Positions 53,625-60,090 of a DNA stretch of 64,000 bases are shown here, in pieces. The translations under genes were made by a program, and so were the position numbers. The first letter of the stretch is position 1; each line of letters starts with the position of its first letter. The stretch spans positions 1,612,001 through 1,676,000 of the forward strand of contig OY730228.1 in NCBI GenBank assembly GCA_963422565.1, read 5' to 3'. The stretch comes from G963422565 sp963422565. GTDB lineage: Bacteria > Pseudomonadota > Alphaproteobacteria > MPNO01. The notes beneath the pieces were generated by a model. The model had not been told where the DNA came from and did not search any database. It saw only the letters and a list, made by a program, of their open reading frames with translations.

Positions 53625-54472
53625 CAGACGGCCTCGTTCTCGAAGATCACGCCGCCCATGCCGCAGCGCAGCTCGGCCGCCGGCTCGTAGCAGATCGTCC
53701 GCGCCGCCCGACCGCCCGCCACCCCGACGGCGGCGATCCAGGCGAGCAGCTCGGTGGTGCCGCCGTCGCCGGCCGCGGCCATCCGCTCGAGCGTCGCCTC
53801 GGCGAGGAGGCGCTGCGGATCGCCCGCTTCCATCAGCTCGAGGAACCGGCGGTCGAACGCTTCGTCGACATCGAAATAGCGCGGCCCGCCGGGGTCGTGG
53901 CTGAGCCCGCCGGTCGCCATGAAGGCGACACGGAGACCGGCCGGAAGCCTGTCCGTGACGATCTCCGAAACGGCTGCGCCGAAGCGGTAGCAGGCCTCGG
54001 GCGCGGGCAGGGGCGGAACGATGCAGTTCATGTGGATGGGTACCAGCGCTACGTCATGGTCCGGGGTCAGGTAATAGAGCGGCACCGACCAGTTGTCGTC
54101 GAACAGCAGGGCGTCGCTGAAAGCCGGGCGGAATCCGAAGGCGGCGGTCTCGCGCACCAGGGTCCGGGCCGTCTCCGGATGGCCGGCGACGCGGTAGTCG
54201 GGCACGTTGAGCCAGTCGCGGAACCACTCCGCTGGCCCCCGCCACTCGGCCGCCGTGCCGATACAGAAATCGGGCGTGTTGTCCAGCGGCAGGTTGAGCA
54301 CGTGATCGTTGGCGAGCCCGATCACCACGTCCGGCCGGGCCGCCCGGAAGCGGCGGCCGATCTCCCGGAAGCCGTCGGTGAGGCTCCGCTGCTGGCGTTC
54401 CGGCGCGCGGTCGAGCCAGCCAGTGAGCCCCGGTGCGTGCGACAGCGCCAGCGCGCAGACGAGATCGGCCAT
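53624..54472 (-). CDS. LigB-like class III extradiol dioxygenase catalytic subunit
   Basis: 282-residue catalytic subunit of the protocatechuate 4,5-dioxygenase (LigB) family, which cleaves catechol rings next to the hydroxyl groups with non-heme iron(II). The N-terminal ALSHAPGLTG carries an iron-binding histidine. A second region, GLANDHVLNLP, supplies another, and FMATGGLSHDPGGPRY carries the conserved GGLSH block with the acid-base histidine. The gene follows a LigA-like subunit by 3 bp. The split alpha/beta arrangement is that of LigAB rather than single-chain DODA-type enzymes. Confidence 0.88.
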   Translation of the reverse strand: MADLVCALALSHAPGLTGWLDRAPERQQRSLTDGFREIGRRFRAARPDVVIGLANDHVLNLPLDNTPDFCIGTAAEWRGPAEWFRDWLNVPDYRVAGHPETARTLVRETAAFGFRPAFSDALLFDDNWSVPLYYLTPDHDVALVPIHMNCIVPPLPAPEACYRFGAAVSEIVTDRLPAGLRVAFMATGGLSHDPGGPRYFDVDEAFDRRFLELMEAGDPQRLLAEATLERMAAAGDGGTTELLAWIAAVGVAGGRAARTICYEPAAELRCGMGGVIFENEAV

Positions 54473-54475
54473 GAC

Positions 54476-54793
54476 TCACCCCCTCTCGACCGCGCCGGCC
54501 CCCGGCACCATGTTGCGCGCATAGAGGCGGGCCGCCGGGCTGCGGTTGTGGTTGTAGGCGCCGCCTTCGAAGAGCCGGGCGACCTGCGGCAGGAAATAGG
54601 GATGCAGGCCGAGCGCGGCGAGCCGCCCGATATCCTGCCGGCGGAGCGCCTCCTTCTCCTCGGCGCCCAGCCGGTAGGCCTCCATCACCCCTTCGAGATC
54701 GTTGCGGAAACGCCGCAGTAGCGCCATGTCGCGGCGCAGCTCGAACACCAGCCGGTTGGCCGGCAGGGTCCGGTCGACATCGGCGATGGCCAT
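54476..54793 (-). CDS. LigA-like extradiol dioxygenase small subunit
   Basis: 105-residue helical protein matching the alpha subunit of protocatechuate 4,5-dioxygenase (LigA family). Landmarks are an N-terminal helix with LRRFRNDLEGVMEAY, ALRRQDIGRLAALGLHPYFL and the C-terminal block YNHNRSPAARLYARNM. GGGAGG precedes ATG 54793; the longer frame to 54943 is unsupported. It covers the active site of the LigB-like partner encoded 3 bp downstream. It lies 79 bp after the zinc-ribbon gene of the oxygenase cluster. Confidence 0.87.
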   Translation of the reverse strand: MAIADVDRTLPANRLVFELRRDMALLRRFRNDLEGVMEAYRLGAEEKEALRRQDIGRLAALGLHPYFLPQVARLFEGGAYNHNRSPAARLYARNMVPGAGAVERG

Positions 54794-54872
54794 GCTGGAA
54801 CCTCCCGATAGCATCGACGAAGCCCGAGTGTAGCAAAGGCGGGCGCGGGAACGGTACGATCCCGGCGGACGG

Positions 54873-55094
54873 TCAGCTTCGGCGCCCGCCCGGGGGCAGC
54901 GCGCCCTGCCACTTGATCCAGTTGAAGCAGCTCGCGCAGACATTGCAGCGGAACAGGATTTCGGAGGCGGCGCCGCCGAACAGCGACACCACCTCGAGAT
55001 CGCCGCCGTCGCAATCGGGGCAGCGGACGCCCGCGAAATCGGGATCGGCCGAATGGATCCGACGCTGGCGCAGCGCCCGACTCGGATGCGTCAA
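54873..55094 (-). CDS. Zinc-ribbon protein, separate C-terminal domain of PaaD
   Basis: 73-residue protein with four cysteines in a zinc-ribbon pattern: CPDC near residues 24-27 and CNVC near 49-52, plus a fifth in ASCFNW, then WIKWQGALPP. This is the pattern of the C-terminal tail of PaaD, which here is missing from the DUF59 protein encoded at 56153-56482. The start is a TTG inside a TTGA overlap with the PaaC-like stop, without a strong ribosome-binding site, so translation should depend on the preceding gene. I infer that PaaD was split into two chains. A stand-alone regulator is the alternative. Confidence 0.7.
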   Translation of the reverse strand: MTHPSRALRQRRIHSADPDFAGVRCPDCDGGDLEVVSLFGGAASEILFRCNVCASCFNWIKWQGALPPGGRRS

Positions 55095-55873
55095 CGGGCG
55101 AGCTCCGGGTCCTTGAAACGCACCACCTCGAACAGACTGCCGGGGAGCGGGCCCGACCTGCGCGCGTCGGCACGCCAGCCCTGCGACGACGATGCCGGTG
55201 CCGGGAAGACCGGCGCCGGCCCCCCGAGATGGGCGCCGACCCCTTGGGCCTGCTCGACGAAGGCCGCACGGATCTCGGCGAGCGGCAGGTCGCGCTCGCC
55301 CGCCTCGTACAGTGGATCGGCCGCCTCCTCCGAGCCGAACCATTGCAGCGCGAGCGGGTAGCGCCCGGCCAGGGCATCGACGAAACGCTCCCGTTCGGCG
55401 GCGTCCGCGCCGATGATCCGCATCCAGCCATGGGCGTATTTGAGGTGGAAATAGGCCTCCTCGCCGATCTTGCGGGCGGTCCCGGCGAGCGCCCGGTCGC
55501 CGTGGCCGAGAAAGCCGGACGCGAGCTGCCAAGTCGCGAGCTCGGCCAGCCATACGGTCAGGATGAAGTCCTCCCAGCCGACCGGCGCCGCGTCGAGCAG
55601 GTTCATCGAATGGATCGCCTCGGGCCCTCGGCCACGCTCCAGATGCGCATAGTCGTGGCCGTGCCGGTCGAGATGCTGAAAGATCGCCCGGCTATGCCCG
55701 TAGCTGACCGTGCACATGCCGAGAATGCCGGCGAAATCGGGCAGCGACCGCCCGTTCATCACGCATTCGGCATACCAGTTGCCCAGCACCAGCTTGGTGT
55801 CGGCGATGGCGAGGAGGTCGGCTTCGAGACCGGGATGCAGGCGTTTCTCGAGCTCGGCGATCTCGTAGGTCAT
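55091..55873 (-). CDS. PaaC-like structural subunit of a di-iron multicomponent oxygenase
   Basis: 260-residue helical protein similar to PaaC, the structural subunit that pairs with PaaA in phenylacetyl-CoA epoxidase. Recognisable blocks are ADTKLVLGNWYAECVMNGRS, GWEDFILTVWLAELATWQL and KIGEEAYFHLKYAHGWM. As in PaaC, the ferritin-like fold does not show a full set of iron ligands. It begins 1 bp after the PaaB-like gene and ends in a TTGA overlap with the zinc-ribbon gene. The substrate may not be phenylacetyl-CoA because other paa genes are missing. Confidence 0.85.
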   Translation of the reverse strand: MTYEIAELEKRLHPGLEADLLAIADTKLVLGNWYAECVMNGRSLPDFAGILGMCTVSYGHSRAIFQHLDRHGHDYAHLERGRGPEAIHSMNLLDAAPVGWEDFILTVWLAELATWQLASGFLGHGDRALAGTARKIGEEAYFHLKYAHGWMRIIGADAAERERFVDALAGRYPLALQWFGSEEAADPLYEAGERDLPLAEIRAAFVEQAQGVGAHLGGPAPVFPAPASSSQGWRADARRSGPLPGSLFEVVRFKDPELAR

Positions 55874-55874
55874 G

Positions 55875-56138
55875 TCAGTTCATCTTTATCTTGGTGGGCC
55901 GGTCCCGTTCGGTCACGGTGATGATCGCGTCCAGCGGTACCACGCACATTTCCTTCCAGCGATGCTGGTCGTAGATGTACCAGGCGCGGATCTGCGCGAG
56001 ATCGTCGTTGGGTGCCTCGACCGAGCCGACATGGGCGAGCGCATCGGCGGAGCTCTTGCGCGCGAACACCTCGTAATATCGGGGGGTGATCCCGCCGCGC
56101 TCGCGCCGGCGATCGATGGTCTTGCGTCTCGCGGTCAT
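55875..56138 (-). CDS. PaaB-like subunit of a di-iron multicomponent oxygenase
   Basis: 87-residue protein matching the PaaB family, a small bridging subunit of phenylacetyl-CoA epoxidase. Landmarks are YYEVFARKSSADALAHVGSV, AWYIYDQHRWKEMCVVP and the C-terminal ITVTERDRP. An AGGCCCGATG context precedes the start, with 14 bp after the DUF59 gene. Length is typical. Position between the PaaD-like and PaaC-like genes supports the call. Confidence 0.88.
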   Translation of the reverse strand: MTARRKTIDRRRERGGITPRYYEVFARKSSADALAHVGSVEAPNDDLAQIRAWYIYDQHRWKEMCVVPLDAIITVTERDRPTKIKMN

Positions 56139-56152
56139 CGGGCCTCGCTCCT

Positions 56153-56482
56153 TCAGACCTGGATTCCGTTGCGGCGCATCAGGTCCCGCACCTCGGGCGC
56201 GATCATCTCGCGCGACCAGGGGAGATGCCAGCTCTCCCGGACGCGTACCGTGCGCACCCCGTCGAGCGCGCGCAGCGCCGCCTCGATATCGGCGCGGATC
56301 GTCGCCGCGCCGGGGCAAGCCATGCAGGGGATGCGGACCTCGACCTCGACCTCGCCGTCGTCGTCGACCTCGACGCGGCCCAGCATTCCCATGCGGCGGA
56401 GGCTCGCAGGCACATGGGGATCGTGCACTGCCTCGAGCGCGGCGATCACCGCGGCGCGGTCGGGGGCGGCAGCCGCTACCAC
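56153..56482 (-). CDS. PaaD-like DUF59 protein, lacking the zinc-ribbon tail
   Basis: 109 residues of the DUF59/MIP18 type found at the N-terminus of PaaD, thought to help assemble or load the iron centre of the oxygenase. HDPHVPASLRRMGMLGRVEV is the N-terminal strand-turn block and IPCMACPGAATIRADIEAAL holds the conserved cysteine region. Canonical PaaD continues into a cysteine-rich ribbon of about 40 residues. Here the chain ends at GIQV, and the ribbon is found as a separate gene downstream (54873-55094). The start is GTG 56482, overlapping the PaaA-like stop by 7 bp. Confidence 0.8.
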   Translation of the reverse strand: MVAAAAPDRAAVIAALEAVHDPHVPASLRRMGMLGRVEVDDDGEVEVEVRIPCMACPGAATIRADIEAALRALDGVRTVRVRESWHLPWSREMIAPEVRDLMRRNGIQV

Positions 56483-57432
56483 AGATCGCCGCCCCAGACT
56501 TCGCGCTGCACTCGGGAGATCGACGGCACCTTGTGCCTGGAGCCCCTCTTCCAGATCTCGAGCTGCTCTTCCCAGGTGATCCGGCGATCATAGTGCCAAG
56601 TCCGGGTCTCCTCGTCGAGATGGATCGGAGGCTCGTAATCGAGCATGTACTTGCCGGTCTCCGCGTCGAGATGGGCGGGGACCTTGATGCCGACGCTCTC
56701 CGAATAGGGCACGACCTCCGACATCCATTTTTGGCGCATCTCGTCGTTGGAAGCGCCGCGGATCCTGTAGGCGATCTGGTCGGGGCGGGTCTTCAGATGA
56801 TCGGGCATGCCGAACCACGCCGCGCAGAGCGGGAAGTAGAAGTCCACCGCCTCCTGCACGCGCCGCCGCGTTTCGGCACTGTAGTTGAAGAAGAACCGCG
56901 TCCAGCGTTCGCCGTGACCGACATGGAAGGTCTCCTCGAAATTGACCTTGCGCAGCGATCGGGCGAAGGGCGCGTAGGAGCAGCTCTCCTCGAGATCCGT
57001 GGTGGTGATATAACCCGCGCGGTCGCCATAGCACATCGAGACTACCGATTCGATATAGTCCTCGTGAGGAAACTCGAGCATCTGGAAGGTGCGCCACTTT
57101 CGGGGGTCGCGCTCGAACAGGAAGCCATGGGTGTCGTAGCCGAAATCCTCGAGGATCCGGTACATCACCTGGGCGTGGCCCAGCTCGTCCTGACAGGCCG
57201 CGGCGATCGCGATCTTGTCCTCGAGGGTCGGCGCGGTCTTGATCGCCGGCGAATAGGTCGGCAGCGTCACCACCTCGAGATCGGCGGCGATATGTATGGT
57301 ATTGACCAGGACGTCGCGGTAGCGCGGCGTCATCTCGTCAGCGTCCTCGAGAACGAATCCCGCCTTGATACGCTCCTGGAGTGCCTTCTCGCGGGCCTCG
57401 ATAGATGGATCGGGCGCGTTTGCCGCCACCAT
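56476..57432 (-). CDS. PaaA-like catalytic subunit of a di-iron multicomponent oxygenase
   Basis: 318-residue member of the phenylacetyl-CoA epoxidase catalytic subunit family, a ferritin-like di-iron protein. The iron-binding pattern is seen as QDELGHAQVMYRILEDFGY (Glu and His) and KVNFEETFHVGHGERW (Glu and His), with further carboxylates between. PaaA with PaaC epoxidises the aromatic ring of phenylacetyl-CoA. The gene begins 1 bp after the TetR stop and opens the run PaaA-PaaD-PaaB-PaaC-ribbon-LigA-LigB-isochorismatase. No reductase (PaaE) gene is in the window, so electrons must come from elsewhere. Confidence 0.88.
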   Translation of the reverse strand: MVAANAPDPSIEAREKALQERIKAGFVLEDADEMTPRYRDVLVNTIHIAADLEVVTLPTYSPAIKTAPTLEDKIAIAAACQDELGHAQVMYRILEDFGYDTHGFLFERDPRKWRTFQMLEFPHEDYIESVVSMCYGDRAGYITTTDLEESCSYAPFARSLRKVNFEETFHVGHGERWTRFFFNYSAETRRRVQEAVDFYFPLCAAWFGMPDHLKTRPDQIAYRIRGASNDEMRQKWMSEVVPYSESVGIKVPAHLDAETGKYMLDYEPPIHLDEETRTWHYDRRITWEEQLEIWKRGSRHKVPSISRVQREVWGGDLW

Positions 57433-57433
57433 G

Positions 57434-58129
57434 TCACCTGCCTCCTGTTCTCCGTTCCCCGCCGGGCCTCCGCCCGCTCGCGGCGAGCCCTTCCAACACG
57501 ATCGTGCGCATTGCGCGGACCAGATCCGGCCCGTCCAGATCGCGGCTCCGGCGATGCCATTCGAGAAAGCATCCCTGGTTGACCGCCATCAGCAGGCTCG
57601 CGGTCTCGCGCGGCGCGAGGTCCGCGCGCAAGCTGCCCTCGCGCGCGCCGTCGGCGACGACAGCCTGCAGCATCCGCGAGAGCCGGCCCATCAGACCGTC
57701 CAGCCGGCCGGCGATCGGGTCGTCGGAACCGTGGAACTCGCTCGACATCAGGATCGCCAGCACCATCCAGGGGCCCCTCTCGGCTCCGATCGCCGACTGG
57801 GAATGCATGAAGGCGACCAGCCTGTCCCGCGCCGAGCCGGCACAGCCCTCGACCGCGGCGACGCTGGGCGCGACGACCCATCGCTCGACTCTGTCGAGCA
57901 GCGCCAGCAGGAGGTCCGCCTTGGCGGGAAAATAGAAATAGACCGCCCCCTTGGTAAGCCCGGCTTCCTGGCCGATCCGCTCGACCGTCGTGGCCTGGTA
58001 GCCATGGGCGATGAACAGGCGGAGCGCCGCGGCCAACAGACGCTCGATCGACGCCCGCCGCCGTTCCTTCTTCGTGCGCGGACCGCACGCCTCCGCGTGC
58101 GCGGAGGCGTGCGGTCGTTCCAAGAGCAT
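57434..58129 (-). CDS. TetR-family transcriptional regulator
   Basis: 231-residue repressor. The DNA-binding helices read RLFIAHGYQATTVERIGQEA and GLTKGAVYFYFPAKADLL, a classic TetR N-terminal domain. The ligand domain is 140 residues. It is separated from the PaaA-like gene by one base, so it leads the oxygenase operon and probably represses it; TetR regulators of paa genes (PaaR) are known in other bacteria. A palindrome (58176-58193) just upstream is a candidate operator. GGGGGA lies 11 bases before ATG 58129. The first 22 residues are unusual because a 36-bp perfect hairpin lies within the reading frame. Confidence 0.88.
   Translation of the reverse strand: MLLERPHASAHAEACGPRTKKERRRASIERLLAAALRLFIAHGYQATTVERIGQEAGLTKGAVYFYFPAKADLLLALLDRVERWVVAPSVAAVEGCAGSARDRLVAFMHSQSAIGAERGPWMVLAILMSSEFHGSDDPIAGRLDGLMGRLSRMLQAVVADGAREGSLRADLAPRETASLLMAVNQGCFLEWHRRSRDLDGPDLVRAMRTIVLEGLAASGRRPGGERRTGGR
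58081..58116. repeat. 16-bp perfect hairpin inside the TetR 5' coding end
   Basis: GACCGCACGCCTCCGC (58081-58096) is followed by GTGC and the exact complement GCGGAGGCGTGCGGTC (58101-58116). It lies 13-48 bases inside the TetR reading frame and is longer and more GC-rich than a protein operator would need. In mRNA it would form a very stable stem. Confidence 0.85.
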
Positions 58130-58175
58130 CGGCGACACTGTCCCCCGATCTCGATTCTGTACCGCCCTCGATAAC

Positions 58176-58193
58176 ATACCGGGCGGTTAGTAT
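58176..58193. promoter_or_regulatory. Candidate TetR operator upstream of the oxygenase operon
   Basis: ATACCGGGCGGTTAGTAT contains the palindrome ACCG-GG-CGGT with ATAC/GTAT flanks. A wider repeat ACCGCCC (58161-58167) and GGGCGGT (58181-58187) overlaps it. It lies 47 bases upstream of the TetR ATG in a spot where promoter and autoregulatory operator are expected. Confidence 0.45.
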
Positions 58194-58194
58194 C

Positions 58195-59103
58195 CTATGT
58201 TGCGGGCCGAGACAAGCGTTTTTCGGAAGACGGCGCGGAAGCCCCGCGCATCCGGTCGAGAAACGGGCCGACCAGCGGGCCGCAGGGGTTTCTCATGTCC
58301 GCATGGACGGTGAAATGGTGGCGGCCATCGAGAATGACCAACCGACAGTCCAGCCCCTTCGCCCGCCAGGCTTCGGCGAAGGCTCGAGGCTGCCGACGAA
58401 ACTCGGCGCTTTCCAGCGACCCCACGGCCAGGATCAGCGGACAGCCGCCGTCGGGAACGTGGCGGATCGGGCTGTTGCGCGCCGCGGCCTCCGCGTCGAG
58501 CCGCAGCCAATCGTTGCGAAAGGTCAACCGGACGGGCTCCAGGTCGTACATGCCGCTGACCAGAAGTCCGCCCTTGACCGTATCGGCGGGAAGGCCGCGG
58601 GCGGCGGGCCAGTTCGTCACCGCCATCATCGCGGCGACATGCGCGCCGGACGACTTGCCGTGGACGAAGATCCGATCGGGGTCGCCGCCGAAGGAGGCGG
58701 CGTTGTTCCGAACCCAGGCGACCGCATCGCGGCACTGGTGGACCAGCACATCCATCGTCACCGCGGGCAGGAGGCCGAACCCGACCGAGACGAAATGCAC
58801 GCCGTGCCGGACATAGACCTCCGCGTGCCCGCAATCGCTCTCCTTGCCGCCGAGCGCCCATCGCCCGCCATGGAAGAAGACGACGATGGGCGCGGGCGCG
58901 ACCGCGTCCGCCAGATAGATGTCGAGGCTCTGGTCGGCTTCCGGCCCATAGGCGACATCGAAACGGCCACGGAGGGCGGCGCGGACGCGCGCGCTCTCCG
59001 CTCTGTTCGCGGCGACGAAGGCATCGGCATCGGGCACGATATGACGGTGCTCGTACTGTCGATCCAGCTCTTCCCGAGTGTAGCCCCGATAGATCTTGTC
59101 CAT
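58195..59103 (-). CDS. Alpha/beta hydrolase, BD-FAE / kynurenine-formamidase-like
   Basis: 302-residue serine hydrolase. The oxyanion motif is VFFHGGRWALGGK, the nucleophile elbow HGKSSGAH (Gly-x-Ser-x-Gly), the acid is probably in ILAVGSLES, and the histidine is in GRHHFTVHAD. The pattern with HGG close to the N-terminus is that of the BD-FAE/arylformamidase group. ATG 59103 lies 11 bases after GGGGGAA; ATG 59127 is an alternative. It precedes the TetR gene on the same strand and is divergent from the PaaG-like gene across 186 bp. Its role in the pathway is unknown. Confidence 0.85.
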   Translation of the reverse strand: MDKIYRGYTREELDRQYEHRHIVPDADAFVAANRAESARVRAALRGRFDVAYGPEADQSLDIYLADAVAPAPIVVFFHGGRWALGGKESDCGHAEVYVRHGVHFVSVGFGLLPAVTMDVLVHQCRDAVAWVRNNAASFGGDPDRIFVHGKSSGAHVAAMMAVTNWPAARGLPADTVKGGLLVSGMYDLEPVRLTFRNDWLRLDAEAAARNSPIRHVPDGGCPLILAVGSLESAEFRRQPRAFAEAWRAKGLDCRLVILDGRHHFTVHADMRNPCGPLVGPFLDRMRGASAPSSEKRLSRPAT

Positions 59104-59289
59104 GCCGTCGCCGTTCCCCCGTCCCATCCAGGCCCATCCAGGATAGACGCCCCGCCGGCCTCGTTCGATACTCGGCGGAGGCCGGCCGCCGGGATGCCAA
59201 ATGAGAATTGCCGATGCAGCGATCCTGCGCTTGTTCGCGCATTGCAAACCGGCGATAGTCGCCGCCCTTTCCCGTTCGCTGGGCGAGAG

Positions 59290-60090
59290 ATGAGCAGCGA
59301 CATCGCCCCGGTCACCGTCGGACGGCCGGAGACCGGCATCGTCCGTATCGGGCTCAACCGGCCAGAGAAGCGCAACGCGCTCGATCCTGGGCTGCGGGGC
59401 GCGCTGATCGAGGCGTTGGCGGGCGCGCTCGACGACGCGTCGGTGCATGCGGTGATCCTCGCCGGCAATGGTGGCCATTTCTGCGCTGGCGGCGACATCG
59501 CCTCTATGGCGGGGCTCGACGCGCCCGCGGGCCGCGCGCGGATGCGGCTGAACCACCGGCTGGTGCGGCTGATCGCCGATGCGGAGAAACCGGTGGTCGC
59601 CGCGATCGAGGGCTATGCGGTGGGCGCGGGCGCCGGGCTCGCGCTGCTCGCCGACACGATGGTGCTGGCCGAGACCGGGGCGATCGGTTTTCCTTTCTTC
59701 AAGGTCGGGCTGATCCCCGATTACGGCATTCTCTTCTCGCTGCCCCAGCGGGTCGGGCAGGCGCGGGCCCGTCGGATTCTGCTCAACGCCGAGATGCTGC
59801 GGGGCGCGGACGCGCTTGCCGCCGGGCTCGCCGACGAGATCGCCCCCGAGGGCGAGGCGGAAGCGGCGGCGCTGATACGCGCGCGGACGCTGGCCGCGAT
59901 GCCGCCCTTCGCCTTCGCGCTCTGCAAGCAGCAGCTCCGACTCGCGCCGCAAAGCCTGGATGCCGCGCTCGAACAGGAGGCGCTGGCGCAAGCGTCCTGC
60001 TTCACCACCGACGACTTCGCCGAGGGCCGCGCGGCCTTCGCCGCCAAACGCCCGCCCGTCTTCCGCGGCCAGGAGGGGCGCCGCGCATGA
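59290..60090 (+). CDS. Enoyl-CoA hydratase/isomerase, PaaG-like
   Basis: 266-residue crotonase-fold enzyme. The oxyanion hole is at NGGHFCAGGDIASMAG and AIEGYAVGAGAGLAL. The catalytic position reads KVGLIPDYG, with aspartate after IP, as in PaaG-type isomerases, rather than the two glutamates of classical enoyl-CoA hydratases. PaaG converts ring-epoxyphenylacetyl-CoA to an oxepin. This would fit the divergent PaaABCD-like operon. The stop overlaps the next start by 4 bp. Alternatively it is an ordinary enoyl-CoA isomerase. Confidence 0.85.
   Translation: MSSDIAPVTVGRPETGIVRIGLNRPEKRNALDPGLRGALIEALAGALDDASVHAVILAGNGGHFCAGGDIASMAGLDAPAGRARMRLNHRLVRLIADAEKPVVAAIEGYAVGAGAGLALLADTMVLAETGAIGFPFFKVGLIPDYGILFSLPQRVGQARARRILLNAEMLRGADALAAGLADEIAPEGEAEAAALIRARTLAAMPPFAFALCKQQLRLAPQSLDAALEQEALAQASCFTTDDFAEGRAAFAAKRPPVFRGQEGRRA

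Noticed and set aside
54873..57432. Canonical phenylacetate degradation operon
   Set aside because: paaE, paaK and paaZ are not present, PaaD is split, and LigAB follows. Only the oxygenase subunits are paa-like.
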